Assembly (NCBI GenBank): GCA_033398695.1
Contig: CM065809.1
Location: forward strand, 173,776,501 to 173,840,500
Origin: Orobanche coerulescens
Lineage: Eukaryota; Streptophyta; Magnoliopsida; Lamiales; Orobanchaceae
Direction of reading: 5' to 3'
Length of the DNA: 64,000 nucleotides
Below are positions 22,681-34,987 of this stretch, one piece after another; the first letter of the stretch is position 1, and every line of letters begins with the position of its first letter. Both the position numbers and the translations under genes were made by a program. The notes under the pieces were generated by a model. The model made no database searches and was not told the origin of the DNA. It worked only from the letters and a program-made list of their open reading frames with translations.

Positions 22681-23768
22681 TTTCCCACCGATCAAATACT
22701 GGTACATACCTTCTTTATGAACCCAGAAACATGACAAATGAAATCCTATTTCAACATCAACTTTTCTTTTCGAATAATCGTGTGATTTCTATAAGATTTT
22801 TGAGAGACCATTTGTCAAAAATGGTTGTGTTGTTTTGACGTATATGTTTGTAGTTAAATTTTAGTTGTTGGACATTAATATCGATCGGAGCAAATGAGGA
22901 AAGTAAAAAAGAAAAAAGAGAAGAAAAGTAGTTTAAATTAAATAAAAAAAAATGAGAAGTCAACATTACAACAAAAGAGAGAACATTTTAGTCTTTTTAA
23001 TCAAAATTGTACTAAAAACTTATAGTTTTATGAATGGGAATATAGAACTTATCAATTTTATGATTTGGTATTAAAAAATTAATTCCCACGACATTATATA
23101 TATACTAAGATTTCCAAAAAAAACATTATCTTATTATTATCCAAATTCAACCAGGTGATGGAGAGATAGCAAATGTTTCACAATGTATGGATGGATTGCT
23201 TTTATGTGGCTTCGTATATATACTATTCTCCACTCCCATTCCTTAAGAGAGCAAGTTGGAGTATATGAGTTTTTCTTTTAAAGATATGGGCTTGTAAATT
23301 CGAGAATGGTTTTAGAAAGCTCGCTTTGTAATGTTGCTTTTGTTTCGGGTATATTATACCCGACTTGAATAAATGTTCCCTTTACCTATCAAAAAGAGAA
23401 ACAGAATGACCAGATCCAGTGGAAATTAAACTAAAATGATAAAAATGCTCTATTCACTGCTCTTGTATTTATTTTCAATTTAATCTCAAGATATTTGATG
23501 ATGTATGCACAAACAGTCAGCTGAATCTGCTCAACAATGGGTAATAGGGTAAGGAAACGTATCCTTTGGAACAATCTAAACCATTTGATTGCTTCACGCA
23601 AACTTAATCCACAGACAAAAAGACAAATTGCATGTCAAAAAGGTTCAACATGCAACATTCATGATCGAAACAAGTCTCCCCTTCCCCCATCAAATCCATA
23701 CACCAATTAAATAGCAAGTTCTCCACAGCCGATGACTCAGTAGAAAACCAAGAATCTGTATCGAAAAA
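22681..23768. other. AT-rich intergenic stretch upstream of the ketoacyl-CoA synthase gene
   Basis: I see no gene. There are TA-rich runs (23096-23106 and 23215-23225) and homopolymer A/T tracts. It should contain the KCS promoter, but no TATA box can be singled out with confidence. The right border of the MULE probably lies near its left end. Confidence 0.5.
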
Positions 23769-25154
23769 ATGGTGATTGTCTATGCAAACACGAACATTAC
23801 CACCGATCACTATATCCCTCTTCCTTATTCTCAATTCATACTACCCATCGTCTTCTTTCTCTTACTCGTTTACTTCCTCTCCTCAAAATCCCATCCCGTT
23901 TACCTCGTCGACTTCTCATGCTATAAACCGCCACCCCACCTCCGCATGTCAACTGCCAAATTCATCGAGCACTCTGAACTATGCGGTCCGGTCACAAGGG
24001 AGGGCATCGATTTCCAAACCAAAATGATCCAGCGGTCGGGACTTGGGTCCCAGACCTGTCTCCCTCCCTCGCTGCACCAAATCCCACTTGATAAATCTCT
24101 CCACCACACAAGGCAAGAAACGGAAACCGTTCTCTTCGCAGTCGTGAAAGAACTTCTCGACAAACACAAACTAAACCCCAAAGAAATCAACATACTCGTG
24201 ACCAACTGCAGCATTTTCTGCCCTACCCCATCGATCACATCAATGATCATAAACAAATTTCAATTTGGAAATAATGTAAAAAGCGTCAGTCTTAGTGGAA
24301 TGGGTTGTAGTGCGGGCCTCGTGGCCGTTAGTTTAGCCAAGGACCTATTGAGGGTAAATAAGAACGCGTCCGCTCTCGTTCTGAGCATGGAAGCAATAAC
24401 CCCGAACGGGTATCACGGCAAAATCAAATCCATGCTTTTACCAAACTCTTTGTTCAGAATGGGAGGCGTGGCTGTTTTGCTATCAAACAAAAAGCAAGAC
24501 ATACCGAAAGCCAAATACAAACTCAAACACCTTTTCAGAACCCACATGGGCTCGGACGATAGATCTTACCAATCCGTTTTTCAAGAAAACGACGATACCG
24601 GGGAAACCGGGGTCTCGCTATCAAAATCCCTTCTACAAGTGGCTGCAAACGCCCTCAAAACGAACATAACGGAGTTGGGGCCAACTTGTCTACCATTGTA
24701 CGAGCAGTTACTCTACGGGTGGTCGGTTATTAATAGCAAAATCGGGAAAAGTAAGAAGGAAACCATATACGTACCAAATTTCAAGAAGGCATTCGAACAC
24801 TTCTGTATACATGCCGGCGGACGGGCGGTGATTGATGCTGTTGAGGAACGGCTGAGATTGAATAGAGAAGATGGGGAGGCTTCGAGGATGACGCTATATA
24901 GATTCGGAAACACTTCGTCTTCGTCTGTTTGGTACGAGTTGAGCTATTTGGAGGCGAAAGGGAGGGTTAAAAGGGGAGACCGGGTGTGGCAGATTGCTTT
25001 TGGCAGTGGTTTTAAATGCAATAGTGCAGTCTGGGAATGCGTTTGTAAACTTGTTCCGGATATGAGAAATGTGTGGTCGGACGACATAGATACGTACCCT
25101 GTTCAGATCCCAGACATTGCTGATCACGAATTATTTGACACTGCATCTTTATAA
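23769..25154 (+). CDS. 3-ketoacyl-CoA synthase (fatty acid elongase condensing enzyme)
   Basis: The enzyme condenses malonyl-CoA with a long-chain acyl-CoA, the first and chain-length-setting step of very-long-chain fatty acid elongation at the ER. The single open frame of 461 residues has one clear membrane segment (about 21-37), the FAE1/CUT1-type domain (about 40-330) and a C-terminal ACP-synthase-III-like domain (about 340-430). The expected catalytic triad is present: Cys180 in GMGCSAG, His348 in CIHAGG and Asn381 in RFGNTSS. Each lies about 43 residues earlier than in typical members, matching loss of one of the usual two N-terminal membrane segments. The length resembles the short KCS7/KCS21 group of Arabidopsis, but I would not fix the orthologue. 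There are no introns, as in many KCS genes. It is convergent with the PPR gene, 1.0 kb away. Confidence 0.95.
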   Translation: MVIVYANTNITTDHYIPLPYSQFILPIVFFLLLVYFLSSKSHPVYLVDFSCYKPPPHLRMSTAKFIEHSELCGPVTREGIDFQTKMIQRSGLGSQTCLPPSLHQIPLDKSLHHTRQETETVLFAVVKELLDKHKLNPKEINILVTNCSIFCPTPSITSMIINKFQFGNNVKSVSLSGMGCSAGLVAVSLAKDLLRVNKNASALVLSMEAITPNGYHGKIKSMLLPNSLFRMGGVAVLLSNKKQDIPKAKYKLKHLFRTHMGSDDRSYQSVFQENDDTGETGVSLSKSLLQVAANALKTNITELGPTCLPLYEQLLYGWSVINSKIGKSKKETIYVPNFKKAFEHFCIHAGGRAVIDAVEERLRLNREDGEASRMTLYRFGNTSSSSVWYELSYLEAKGRVKRGDRVWQIAFGSGFKCNSAVWECVCKLVPDMRNVWSDDIDTYPVQIPDIADHELFDTASL

Positions 25155-26167
25155 AAAGTAAATCAATGGTAGTTAATTATTTTTCTTTAAGATCAAAAAC
25201 AAACGGTATGTAAGACTTCCATCATCGTCATCAAATAAGGCATATCCACAAAAGAAAAAACAAAATACACTATAGTTTAACTTTTCCATAATGATGTCTC
25301 GTAGTATCTTTCAGCATCTTTTGTAGAGTGAAAAAAACCTGTTCTGTTCTACAGTCGAAATAATTGATCTGAATGAAGGCTTCGCTCAATCATGAACAAT
25401 GGTTGCGACTTAAAACTGGAGGCACTGCATAAGCAACTAGAATATTTCAGCAGGGTTATGAGTTTTTCCAGTTTGTGGCAAGATATCTAACCAATCCTAA
25501 AAAATCAAAATTTTCTACCATGTACCATCGGTTAAAAAAAAAAAAATCAATACCCAACATGGAAAGAAGTAAAGTCATTATGTTTATAATTTCGTACAGT
25601 GATGGCTTTACTGTTTCCAGCTGTCTTCTATAGTGGAAAGCTTCATAGACAAAGAACATAAAACTAACACATGGATTAACAGATTAAAAAATCTGAAAAA
25701 AGTAGTGAAATAAAACAAAACTGCCACTATTATCACAATGTTACCTCTGAGCATAAGTATCCGAAATTCTTCCAGTGCGATTACCTTAGTCTATTGATAA
25801 ACCTCCCATTTCAATTAAATACCAGAATTATAGTATACTTACTGAATCATGGCAGTAATTCAGAAACTCCAAGTATGGATCACTCTGTTCCTCTAGCAAC
25901 ATTTTTTTAAACTTACGATTCTTACGAGAAGGTTGTACCTCGTGCAGATTCAGCAGTCATAGGAACAACTGATAAAGTTACGGGGGCCTTGTCATCACTT
26001 GCGAGTATCTGTCATGACGAACCAATACAAGGCAGTAAGAAAAAAGAAAAAAAGGGTCCGCAAATTGAAGCTTTAGATTTTGGGAACTACCCCTTTTGGT
26101 GCCGCTCATTTAACTCGGCTTTTTCATCGGGAAGGTAAAACCCAAAAACAATGTATACATGTCAAAT
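25155..26167. other. Intergenic region between the convergent KCS and PPR genes
   Basis: It should hold the 3' ends of both transcripts. The sequence is AT-rich, with poly-A/T runs (25535-25547 and 26037-26055). No transposon termini or ORF worth reporting are seen. Confidence 0.5.
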
Positions 26168-29100
26168 TCATTTAGTACTCCCCACATGTGATTTGTTTGT
26201 CTTCAACACCGTATAATGCTTAGACAATAATTCCGCAATAGAATGGCGTCCAAACAAGTGGGCATTCTTGAGTATCAAATCCCTTGTAGATGAATCAACA
26301 GGAAAGCCTTGACCAGGCATCCACTGTAGCAAATGAAAATACAGTTCTTTCTTTTCGGGTTGCTCAATGTAACGGGAAATGGCCATGTGGAATATGTCCT
26401 GGAACAGGGTATGTATGCAACAATTACGGAATCTTAATACTACAAAACTTCCTCAAAAAAAAATGTAATAACAATAATAACAAGAAATATTAATAAATAT
26501 ACTTGCTGTGTATTTTGCGTATTTCTTTTCTCAAAATAATAATAACATCCGTCTGTCCCATAAAAATGAGTCCACTCTAAAAACTGTTTTTCGTCCCAGA
26601 TTAAAAGTCCAGTTTTGATTTTATTATCTTATATAGATAAATGACATTTTTTGTTGGACGGATGATATTTTAAAACATTTCACTATCGAAAAATAATGGA
26701 GTAAGTGAAAAAAATGGTGAAAAGAAAAAGTTATTTTGGTGATCTACCCCCCCCCCCCCCCAATAAAAAGTTTGGCAAAGTGGACCTTTTGTATGAGGGG
26801 GGTAAGTAATAATGACAGGACAAGATTACATAAATTAATTTATGCAATATCTGAGTAAAAAACTCAGATATCGACCTGACCAGAAAATGAAGTATGTTAC
26901 AAAGGTTTCAGGAGATTAATAAACTCTTAAATCAAATCAATGGAATTAAAACAAAGACACTGATGGGCAGAGGTACATTACATGTAGCAGTGAGAGGAGT
27001 ATATACTGATGGCAGTGCTCAATAACTAAAAAGAGTCACCTGATCAATTTTGTTGCCTGAGTTACGAATAGTCTTGATCACATCATTAACCAAGTTTAAG
27101 TTGCCTCCTCTCATGAAAGAGGTTGCAAACTTCTTAATAGCAGGCTGAGAGATCAACTTCGCGTTGTCCTGAAAAATGTGGATCGCTTACAAACATATAG
27201 AGAACAAAGACCGATAAAATGCCAAAGACCATCGTACCGAAATCAATACCTTTACCACTACATAAGCATCTTTAAGAAGTCCGCCGGCAAGTAAAATATG
27301 TAAAATCTTTTCATGAAGGGCCTTGTTTATTATTCTCTTGCTATATCTCAACATATTGTACACTGAAAATGCTTCTGAATGGGCACCAGTTTTACCAAGA
27401 TGGTTTATCAACGAGGAAGAGAGATCCTGCATGAACAGAACCCGTAAGAAAACCAACGCACGGCAAAGACTTTTTGCATTGAGAAACAGTGTCTGTATGT
27501 ATACACGGGATTTGTAATTGTTTTAACATGTCACATCCCAAACGATAACCTATTATTGATGTATTAAAAGCCACGAGTGGGTTTGAGGCAGGAGACGCGA
27601 GGCATAAGCCTCGAGGCGTAAGCCTCATTTTTTATATTTTCCCCCTAATTGCCTCACAAACATAGATGCAGATCAGATCAAATTTTATTAATATTTCATT
27701 TATTATATTGCACTATATACTAATATTTTAACTAAATTATTAATTGTTTGATGGTAAAAAATGGTGATTTTTTATAGGTTTTTTTAATTGTTGAATGAAC
27801 AAATTATTGAAAAATACAACAACATCTAAGCCTTAATCCCAAAATGATTTGGGGTCGGCTAACATGAATCAAACTTTGAAACCGTCAATAATCGTTATAT
27901 AAATAACATAAAAGGAAAAAAGAGGGAAAAAGTAGAGAAAAAAACAAATACAAAAAAGAGAATGAATGTTAAAAAAAAAAAAATTGAAAAATCCTGAAAA
28001 ATAAATTAAAAGATAACATGAAATAAAAGAAAATAGGAATTAAAAAAAAAAAAAAAAATCAGACTCCATCCCCCATCCGTATTCTTTCCCGCCACATTTG
28101 CCTCTCCATCGCCATACTTTCTCCAATTCAACTAAATGATATTTAATTGTTTCTTCCCTGAATATTAGAGAACTAATCTTTTAAAGAATATATATGTAAA
28201 ACATTAAACTATTTAGTATATTATACATGCGATATATAAAATTTATAAAACTGAATACATAATTCAATTCAATAATTAATCATTAATTGATTAGATATAT
28301 GTAAATGTAATAACCATGAAGTTAAATAGAAAAATGAAAAAAAAAAAAAAAACTTAAATAAAGTCGAGGTATATACATAGGCGGACCCATATACAACAGG
28401 GTGGTGCATGTGCACCACCAATATGTTGGAAAAAAGACTATCTTACCCCGTTGTTTTTCATTTACTACGTTATTTTATTCGATAGTGTTTGAATTGATTT
28501 AGAAACCGAATTATTTCTACTACTTTTTTATCGAATTACTTAGAATGTTTATATCATATTAAATTGTTTTTCAGTACTTTATCTTGTGATTCGTCGGTAG
28601 GGCCGATTTTGAGTTATTGGAGTCCCTACACGAAATCTTAGATATTGCCCTAAAAAAATACTCGAATATATTTCATAGATTTATTAACTTTTTAGTGCTA
28701 AATAGATAAATAAAGCATAAGTTATAAATACGGAAACATATAACAATCATAAACAAATTTCAAATGAAAAGCTAAATATTAAAATAATGAACCATTATCG
28801 AATAAGTTAACATTTCAAGTTTTTTGGTTTTTTATTGAATAAAACCCAATTGAAATTCAAACTTGGGTCTGTAAATTACTAACAGTGTTTAAGCACATTT
28901 ACCTGTCCAACTACAATACTACATTTAATTTTATATGTTATATTATTTTATTTTAATTTAAAAAAATATGATAGATCCTAAAAAATTGGTCTGTGCGGAC
29001 ATCAGTTGCACCCCCTCATGACTGACCCTATTTGTCAGGTCCACCACTAAAAATTTAGTGCTGGATTGTTACGGATCGGGTTTACACCCGCCGTAGAGGG

Positions 29101-29220
29101 CCGCGGGTCGCACGGGCCGCGGGCGCAGATTTGGAGTCATAAGGGTTATTTTATTATTAGACTACTTATTATATTATTATTAAGTTATTAAGTCATTATT
29201 TATTATTAGGCCCCTGCGTG

Positions 29221-29264
<44 letters not shown>

Positions 29265-32200
29265 TAAGTTGTAGGAGGAATCATTATTGAAAACCCTAGT
29301 CCATTGATTCGGCACTTTGTGCTTGGGCAGAGATCTCCTGATTGTCTATCTATCTAATCTTTCATATTAATTCATTGAATAATTCCTCTTTACTCTATCA
29401 ATTTGGTGCGGTGAGCGTGGATGCCCAATACACGATCCTCAACTCGCATGGATTCCGAGAACATAATTGCTGCGATAGAGAAGAGGAGCGAGGAATTAGC
29501 TGCTGAGGTGGGATCCCAGGCAGCGAAGCTGGACGGTATTACCGCCCTCTTGGCGGAGTTAGCGCGGGGAAAGGGGCAGTCAATCGAGGGCGGGTCGGGT
29601 TCTTTCGACGGGTCGGGGCAGCAGCCCTTTGCAGCGGGCAGTTCTGCCCAGGGTGCGCACGGCAGCGGGAGGAGGCTGCCGGGTTGATCTCATCGGACGT
29701 GGTGGCTGCGGGTAACCGGGTCTCTATGCCCGGTTTTGATGGTTCCAACCCAGAAGATTGGATATCCAGTGCTGAGCAGTATTTTTATCTCCACGGCACA
29801 TCGGAGGCGAGTAAAGTTGATGTTGCCCTAATTGCCATGGAAGGAGGAGCCTTGCATTGGTTCCAATGGACGCGGACAAAATTTCCGAATATAACATGGG
29901 CGATATTGAAACACGAGTTGTTGCGACGATATGGTGAGGATCCTATGGCGAACCCTTTTGAATCACTGCTATATACCCGTCAGACGGGAACGGTGAGCGA
30001 GTATGCAGATTTGTTTATATCACGGTTGGTACTTATTCCGGGCATCGAAGACAATTACTGTCTTGGGATATTTCTCCACGGCTTGAAAGACGAGATAAGA
30101 TTGAGAATTCGCTCGAAGGACGTGCAAGACCTTTTTGAGACCATCAACCTGGCTCGAGAAATCGAACGCGAAATCAGTGCAGTAAGAGGGGTAGACAGGG
30201 CAGCAAGTTGGGCACCTCAAAAGTCATTCACTAGTGCAGGAGGTTCGAATTACTACCCGAGGGTCGGGACAGGGCAGCCCGGCCGCTACGCCGGGCCCCG
30301 CGGGTCTATCGGGTCAATACAGCCCGCTTCCAGAGGCAACAATCGGGTGTCCTCGGGGTACCGTGGTAATAGTACCACGTCAGTTTCGGTGAATCAAACG
30401 CAACGCGCCCGCCACGGCAAATGACACAGAAGGAGTTTATGGAAAAACGGGCTAAAGGAGAGTGCTATCGCTGCCATTAGAGGTATTTTCCGGGTCATAA
30501 GTGTGTTGATAAATCCCTCCAGGTTGTTGTCGTTCTGGATGCAGATGATGACCCTCCTATACCAACTGATTCGGAGGAGCAGCCGTCAGCGGATGAATTT
30601 AGCGAGGTACAGGAAGAACCATAGCTCCAGATTTTGGAGTTTGTCACATGTGACGGCCAGGGGTATTGATGGACCACGAACCATGAAGCTAAAAGGGGAA
30701 ATTTTAGGGAAGGAGGCGCGAGTGATGATCGACAGCGGCGCCAGCCACTGTTTTATGTCGCCCAACATGGCTGCACGATTGGGGATAATAGTGAATCGGA
30801 GTGGCTCTTCGGTAGTACGGCTGGGTGATGGTCGGAAAGGGAGGATTGAGGGTGTGTGTCGTGATTTAAAGTTATCCCTAAATCACGCAGAGTTCTTAGT
30901 CGATTGTTATGTATTTCCGCTAGGAGGGGTGGATGTGATATTGGGAGTCTTATGGTTGGAAACTCTTGGTGATGTAAAGGCCAACTGGCGAAACATGACG
31001 ATGAAGTTCGACCATCAGGGTCGAGAGTTGTGCCTTCACGGGGAGCCTTCTTTGATCCGCCGCGAAATCTCAGCAAGTAGTCTACGAAAGGCACGGGATA
31101 TAGTTGGAGGATGGTGGATTTGGGTCACGAAGCTTGGGGACGAAGTTGAGGAAAAGGAGACGAAAGACGGGGTTTCCTTGTTTCGAAGTATGGCAGCCGA
31201 GTTTCCTTCGGTTATGCAGCCGCCTAATGGGTTGCCCCCTCAGAGGGGAGTGGACCATCGTATCCCTCTGCAGCCAGGAGTCTCGCCCGTTTCGGTTCGC
31301 CCTTACCGGTACAGCCACGCGGCTAAAGACGAGATAGAACGATTGGTGCAGGAGATGTTAGAGGTGGGGATAATTCAGCCCAGTTCGAGCCCGTTTTCGA
31401 GCCCCGTCCTGTTGGTTCAGAAGAAAGATGAGAGTTGGAGATTCTGTGTGGATTATCGGGAATTAAATAAACGTACAGTTCCACATAAATATCCTATCCC
31501 GGTAATTTACGAGATGTTGGATGAGCTGAGCGGGGCAAGGTGGTTCAGCAAGTTGGATCTTCGTTCCGGGTATCATCAGATACGAGTTGCTCCGGAAGAT
31601 ATTCCCAAGACCGCGTTCCGTACACATTCGGGTCACTATGAGTTTCTCGTGATGCCTTTTGGATTGACAAATGCTCCGTCCACATTCCAGTTTGCGATGA
31701 ACGACTTACTACGACCTTATCTCCGTAAGTTCGTTCTGGTTTTCTTTGATGATATACTAGTTTACTGTCCAGATTGGGAGACTCATATTCGGCAGTTGAG
31801 GTTAGTTTTGGGGTTGTTGAGAGATAATTCGTATGTGATTAACCATAAGATGTGTGCGTGGGGGCAAAAAGAGTTGGAGTATCTCGGACATATTGTATCA
31901 TATCAAGGAGTTAGTATGGATCCGGGGAAAGTGGCGGCGATCCTGCGCTGGCCGACTCCGAAATCGGTCCGTGGAGTTAGGGGTTTTTTGGGCCTCACGG
32001 GCTACTACCGGCGTTTTATTCGAGGGTATGGTCACATTGCGCGCCCTCTAATGCATCTACTTAAGAAAGAGGCAATCGATAAATTTGAATGGACGGCGGA
32101 TGCTCAAGCGGCTTTTGCACGGCTTCAACAAGCCGTGACGACGGCACCGGTATTGGCAACACCGGATTTTTCCAAGCAATTTGTGGTCGAGTGTGACGCG

Positions 32201-34917
32201 TCAGGATATGGGTTAGGCGCGGTGTTAATGCAGGAGGGGCAACCAATTGCCTATTTTAGTAGGGCATTATCAGATCGTAATATGGCCAAGTCAGTCTATG
32301 AATGGAATTGATGGCTCTTGTATCGTCAGTACAACATTGGAGACCTTATCTAGTCGGTCAGAGGTTTGTAGTCAGAACTTTTGAAATTCTTGTTGCAACA
32401 ATCGGTTTCGACCCCAGACCAGCATTTCTGGGTCGCAAAATTGCTGGGGTATGAGTTCGACATTGAGTATAAAGCGGGGACAACAAATAAGGCGGCTGAC
32501 GCCTTATCACGAAGTATTAAGGAGGTCGATCTTGCGGCTATTTCTATGACGGTTTGGATCGGATGGAAGGAAGTGGGTGAGGAACTGGCGAAGGATGAGA
32601 GGTTTGGGCCGATGGTGGAGGCCTTACGAACGGAATCCGCAGAGTATCGGGGGTTCTCGTTGATACAAGGAGTTCTATATTATCGAGGGCATTTAGTGTT
32701 AGCCGCTAATTCAGCATCCCTTCCACGTCTCTTGAGGGAGCTTCATGCCTCACCGGCAGGGGGGCACGCGAAGCGTTCCGCACCTATAGACATTTGGCGG
32801 CAAGTGTACTGGCCCGGCATGGTGAAACGCGTAACTGAATTTGTGGCTGAGTGTTTGGTCTGCCAACGTAATAAGTACGAAACTAGATCCCCAGCAGGAT
32901 TACTGCAGCCATTGCCTATTCCGACCAATGTTTTAAAAGGCGCTCGAGGCGCACGCCTCGAGGCGCGCCTTGAGGCGAGGCGGCGCCTCTTCCACCTTTG
33001 CTGAGGCTCACGCCTCGATTTTGTGAGGCGCACTTGAGGCGCGTTTGAGGCGCGTTTTAACGCCTCAAAACTGTGAGGCGTTCGCCTTTTTCTGAGAAAG
33101 AAAAAAAAAACTCACCTGGGAGTCTGCGTGAGAGCTGCGAGTCTGTGGTGAGAATAGGGATGAGATGTGAAATAAGTCAAAGAGAGGGATTTTTATTAGA
33201 AGTGGTTAAAGACCTAACTATCCCTACTTATATCAAGTATTATTAGACTTCATAAATATAGAATTATAATTGGATATATTAAATTTATGAGTAGTTTTCT
33301 TTTCTTTAAAAAACATAAAAATATATGAAATTATTTTTTATTAAATCTTCTCAAATTAATACATAGTGATTAAATATTAAAATTTAGTGATAATTTTGGT
33401 AGAGAATGCAATTTAATTTAGTGAAAAAAAAAGGTAACCTAATGTTGATATAGTTTTAAATCTTTACTAAAGAAATAAAATAAAATTGAGGCTTACACCT
33501 CATATTATAGTAATCTAATTTATACTTTTTGCTCTTTTACTAATGCCTATCAATATTATAATACTTTTATGAGTTTTTTTTATGATTTTTCTAATTTTAA
33601 TCGAGGCTTACGCCTCGCCTCGCCTCGCCTCGCCAAAACGCCTCAAACTCGCCTCGCGCCTTTTAAAACATTGATTCCGACACGAGTATGGGAAGATGTG
33701 AGCATGGATTTTATCAAAGGGCTTCCTCGTTCTGGGGCTTTTGATTGCATATTGGTGGTGGTGGACCGGTTTAGCAAATACGGGCATTTTTTGGGCCTTC
33801 GACATCCGTTCACGGCCCGAGAAGTGGCGGCCGTGTATGCTCGGGAGGTGGTGCGGTTACATGGGGTTCCTAGTTCTATCGTGTCCGATCGGGACTCTAT
33901 CTTTTTGAGTGGATTCTGGACTGAGTTATTTCGTGCAATGGGAACTAAACTACGCATGAGTTCTTCTTATCATCCGGAAACGGATGGACAGACAGAGGTT
34001 TTAAAAGGGGGATTGAGACATACTTGCGCTGTTTCACCGCGGAACGCCCAAAACAGTGGAGCCGATGGCTTCCATGGGCCCAATATTGCTATAACACTAG
34101 TTTTCATTCGGCGGCACGAATGACGCCTTTTGAGGCGGTCTATGGCAGAACACCCCCGACCTTGGGGGGATTTTTACCGGCAGAAATACGAATTAGGGCA
34201 GTGGCGAATGAGCTGAAATCTAGGGATGAAGTGTTGCGAGATTTAAAGGTTAACTTGGAAAAGGCTCAACAGCGCATGGTGCGAGCCGCGAATGCACACC
34301 GGCGCGATGTTACCTTCAGCATAGGGCAAGCCGTTTTTCTAAAGCTACAACCATATGGGCAGCGATCGCTACTTAGCCGGTCAAGCGCAAAGTTAGCCGC
34401 TAAGTTTTATGGACCCTTCGAGGTGACTGAACGAATAGGGGCTGTAGCTTATCGTTTGCGCCTCCCGCCCCACTCTCGTATTCATCCCGTGTTCCATGTG
34501 TCGCAGTTGAAAGCCGCGATCGACAATCATGAGGTTGAAACCACCTTACCGGATACCTTGCTGCGGGATGAGCCCGAGTTTGAACCAGAGATGATTATCC
34601 GTGATCGAATGATTTGGAGGGAGGATGATCGGGTTCACCAGTTTCTGGTGCAATGGCGCAATAAAGGAATTGACGAGGCTACGTGGGTAGATGAGCCAGA
34701 GTTTCGTGCACAGTTTCCTGGATTTCGCCTTGAGGACAAGACTGTTTGGAAGGAGGGAGGAGTTGTTACGGATCGGGTTTACACCCGCCATAGAGGGTCG
34801 CGGGTCGCACGGGCCGCGGGCGCAGATTTGGAGTCATAAGGGTTATTTTATTATTAGACTACTTATTATATTATTATTAAGTTATTAAGTCATTATTTAT
34901 TATTTGGCCCCTGCGTG

Positions 34918-34987
<70 letters not shown>

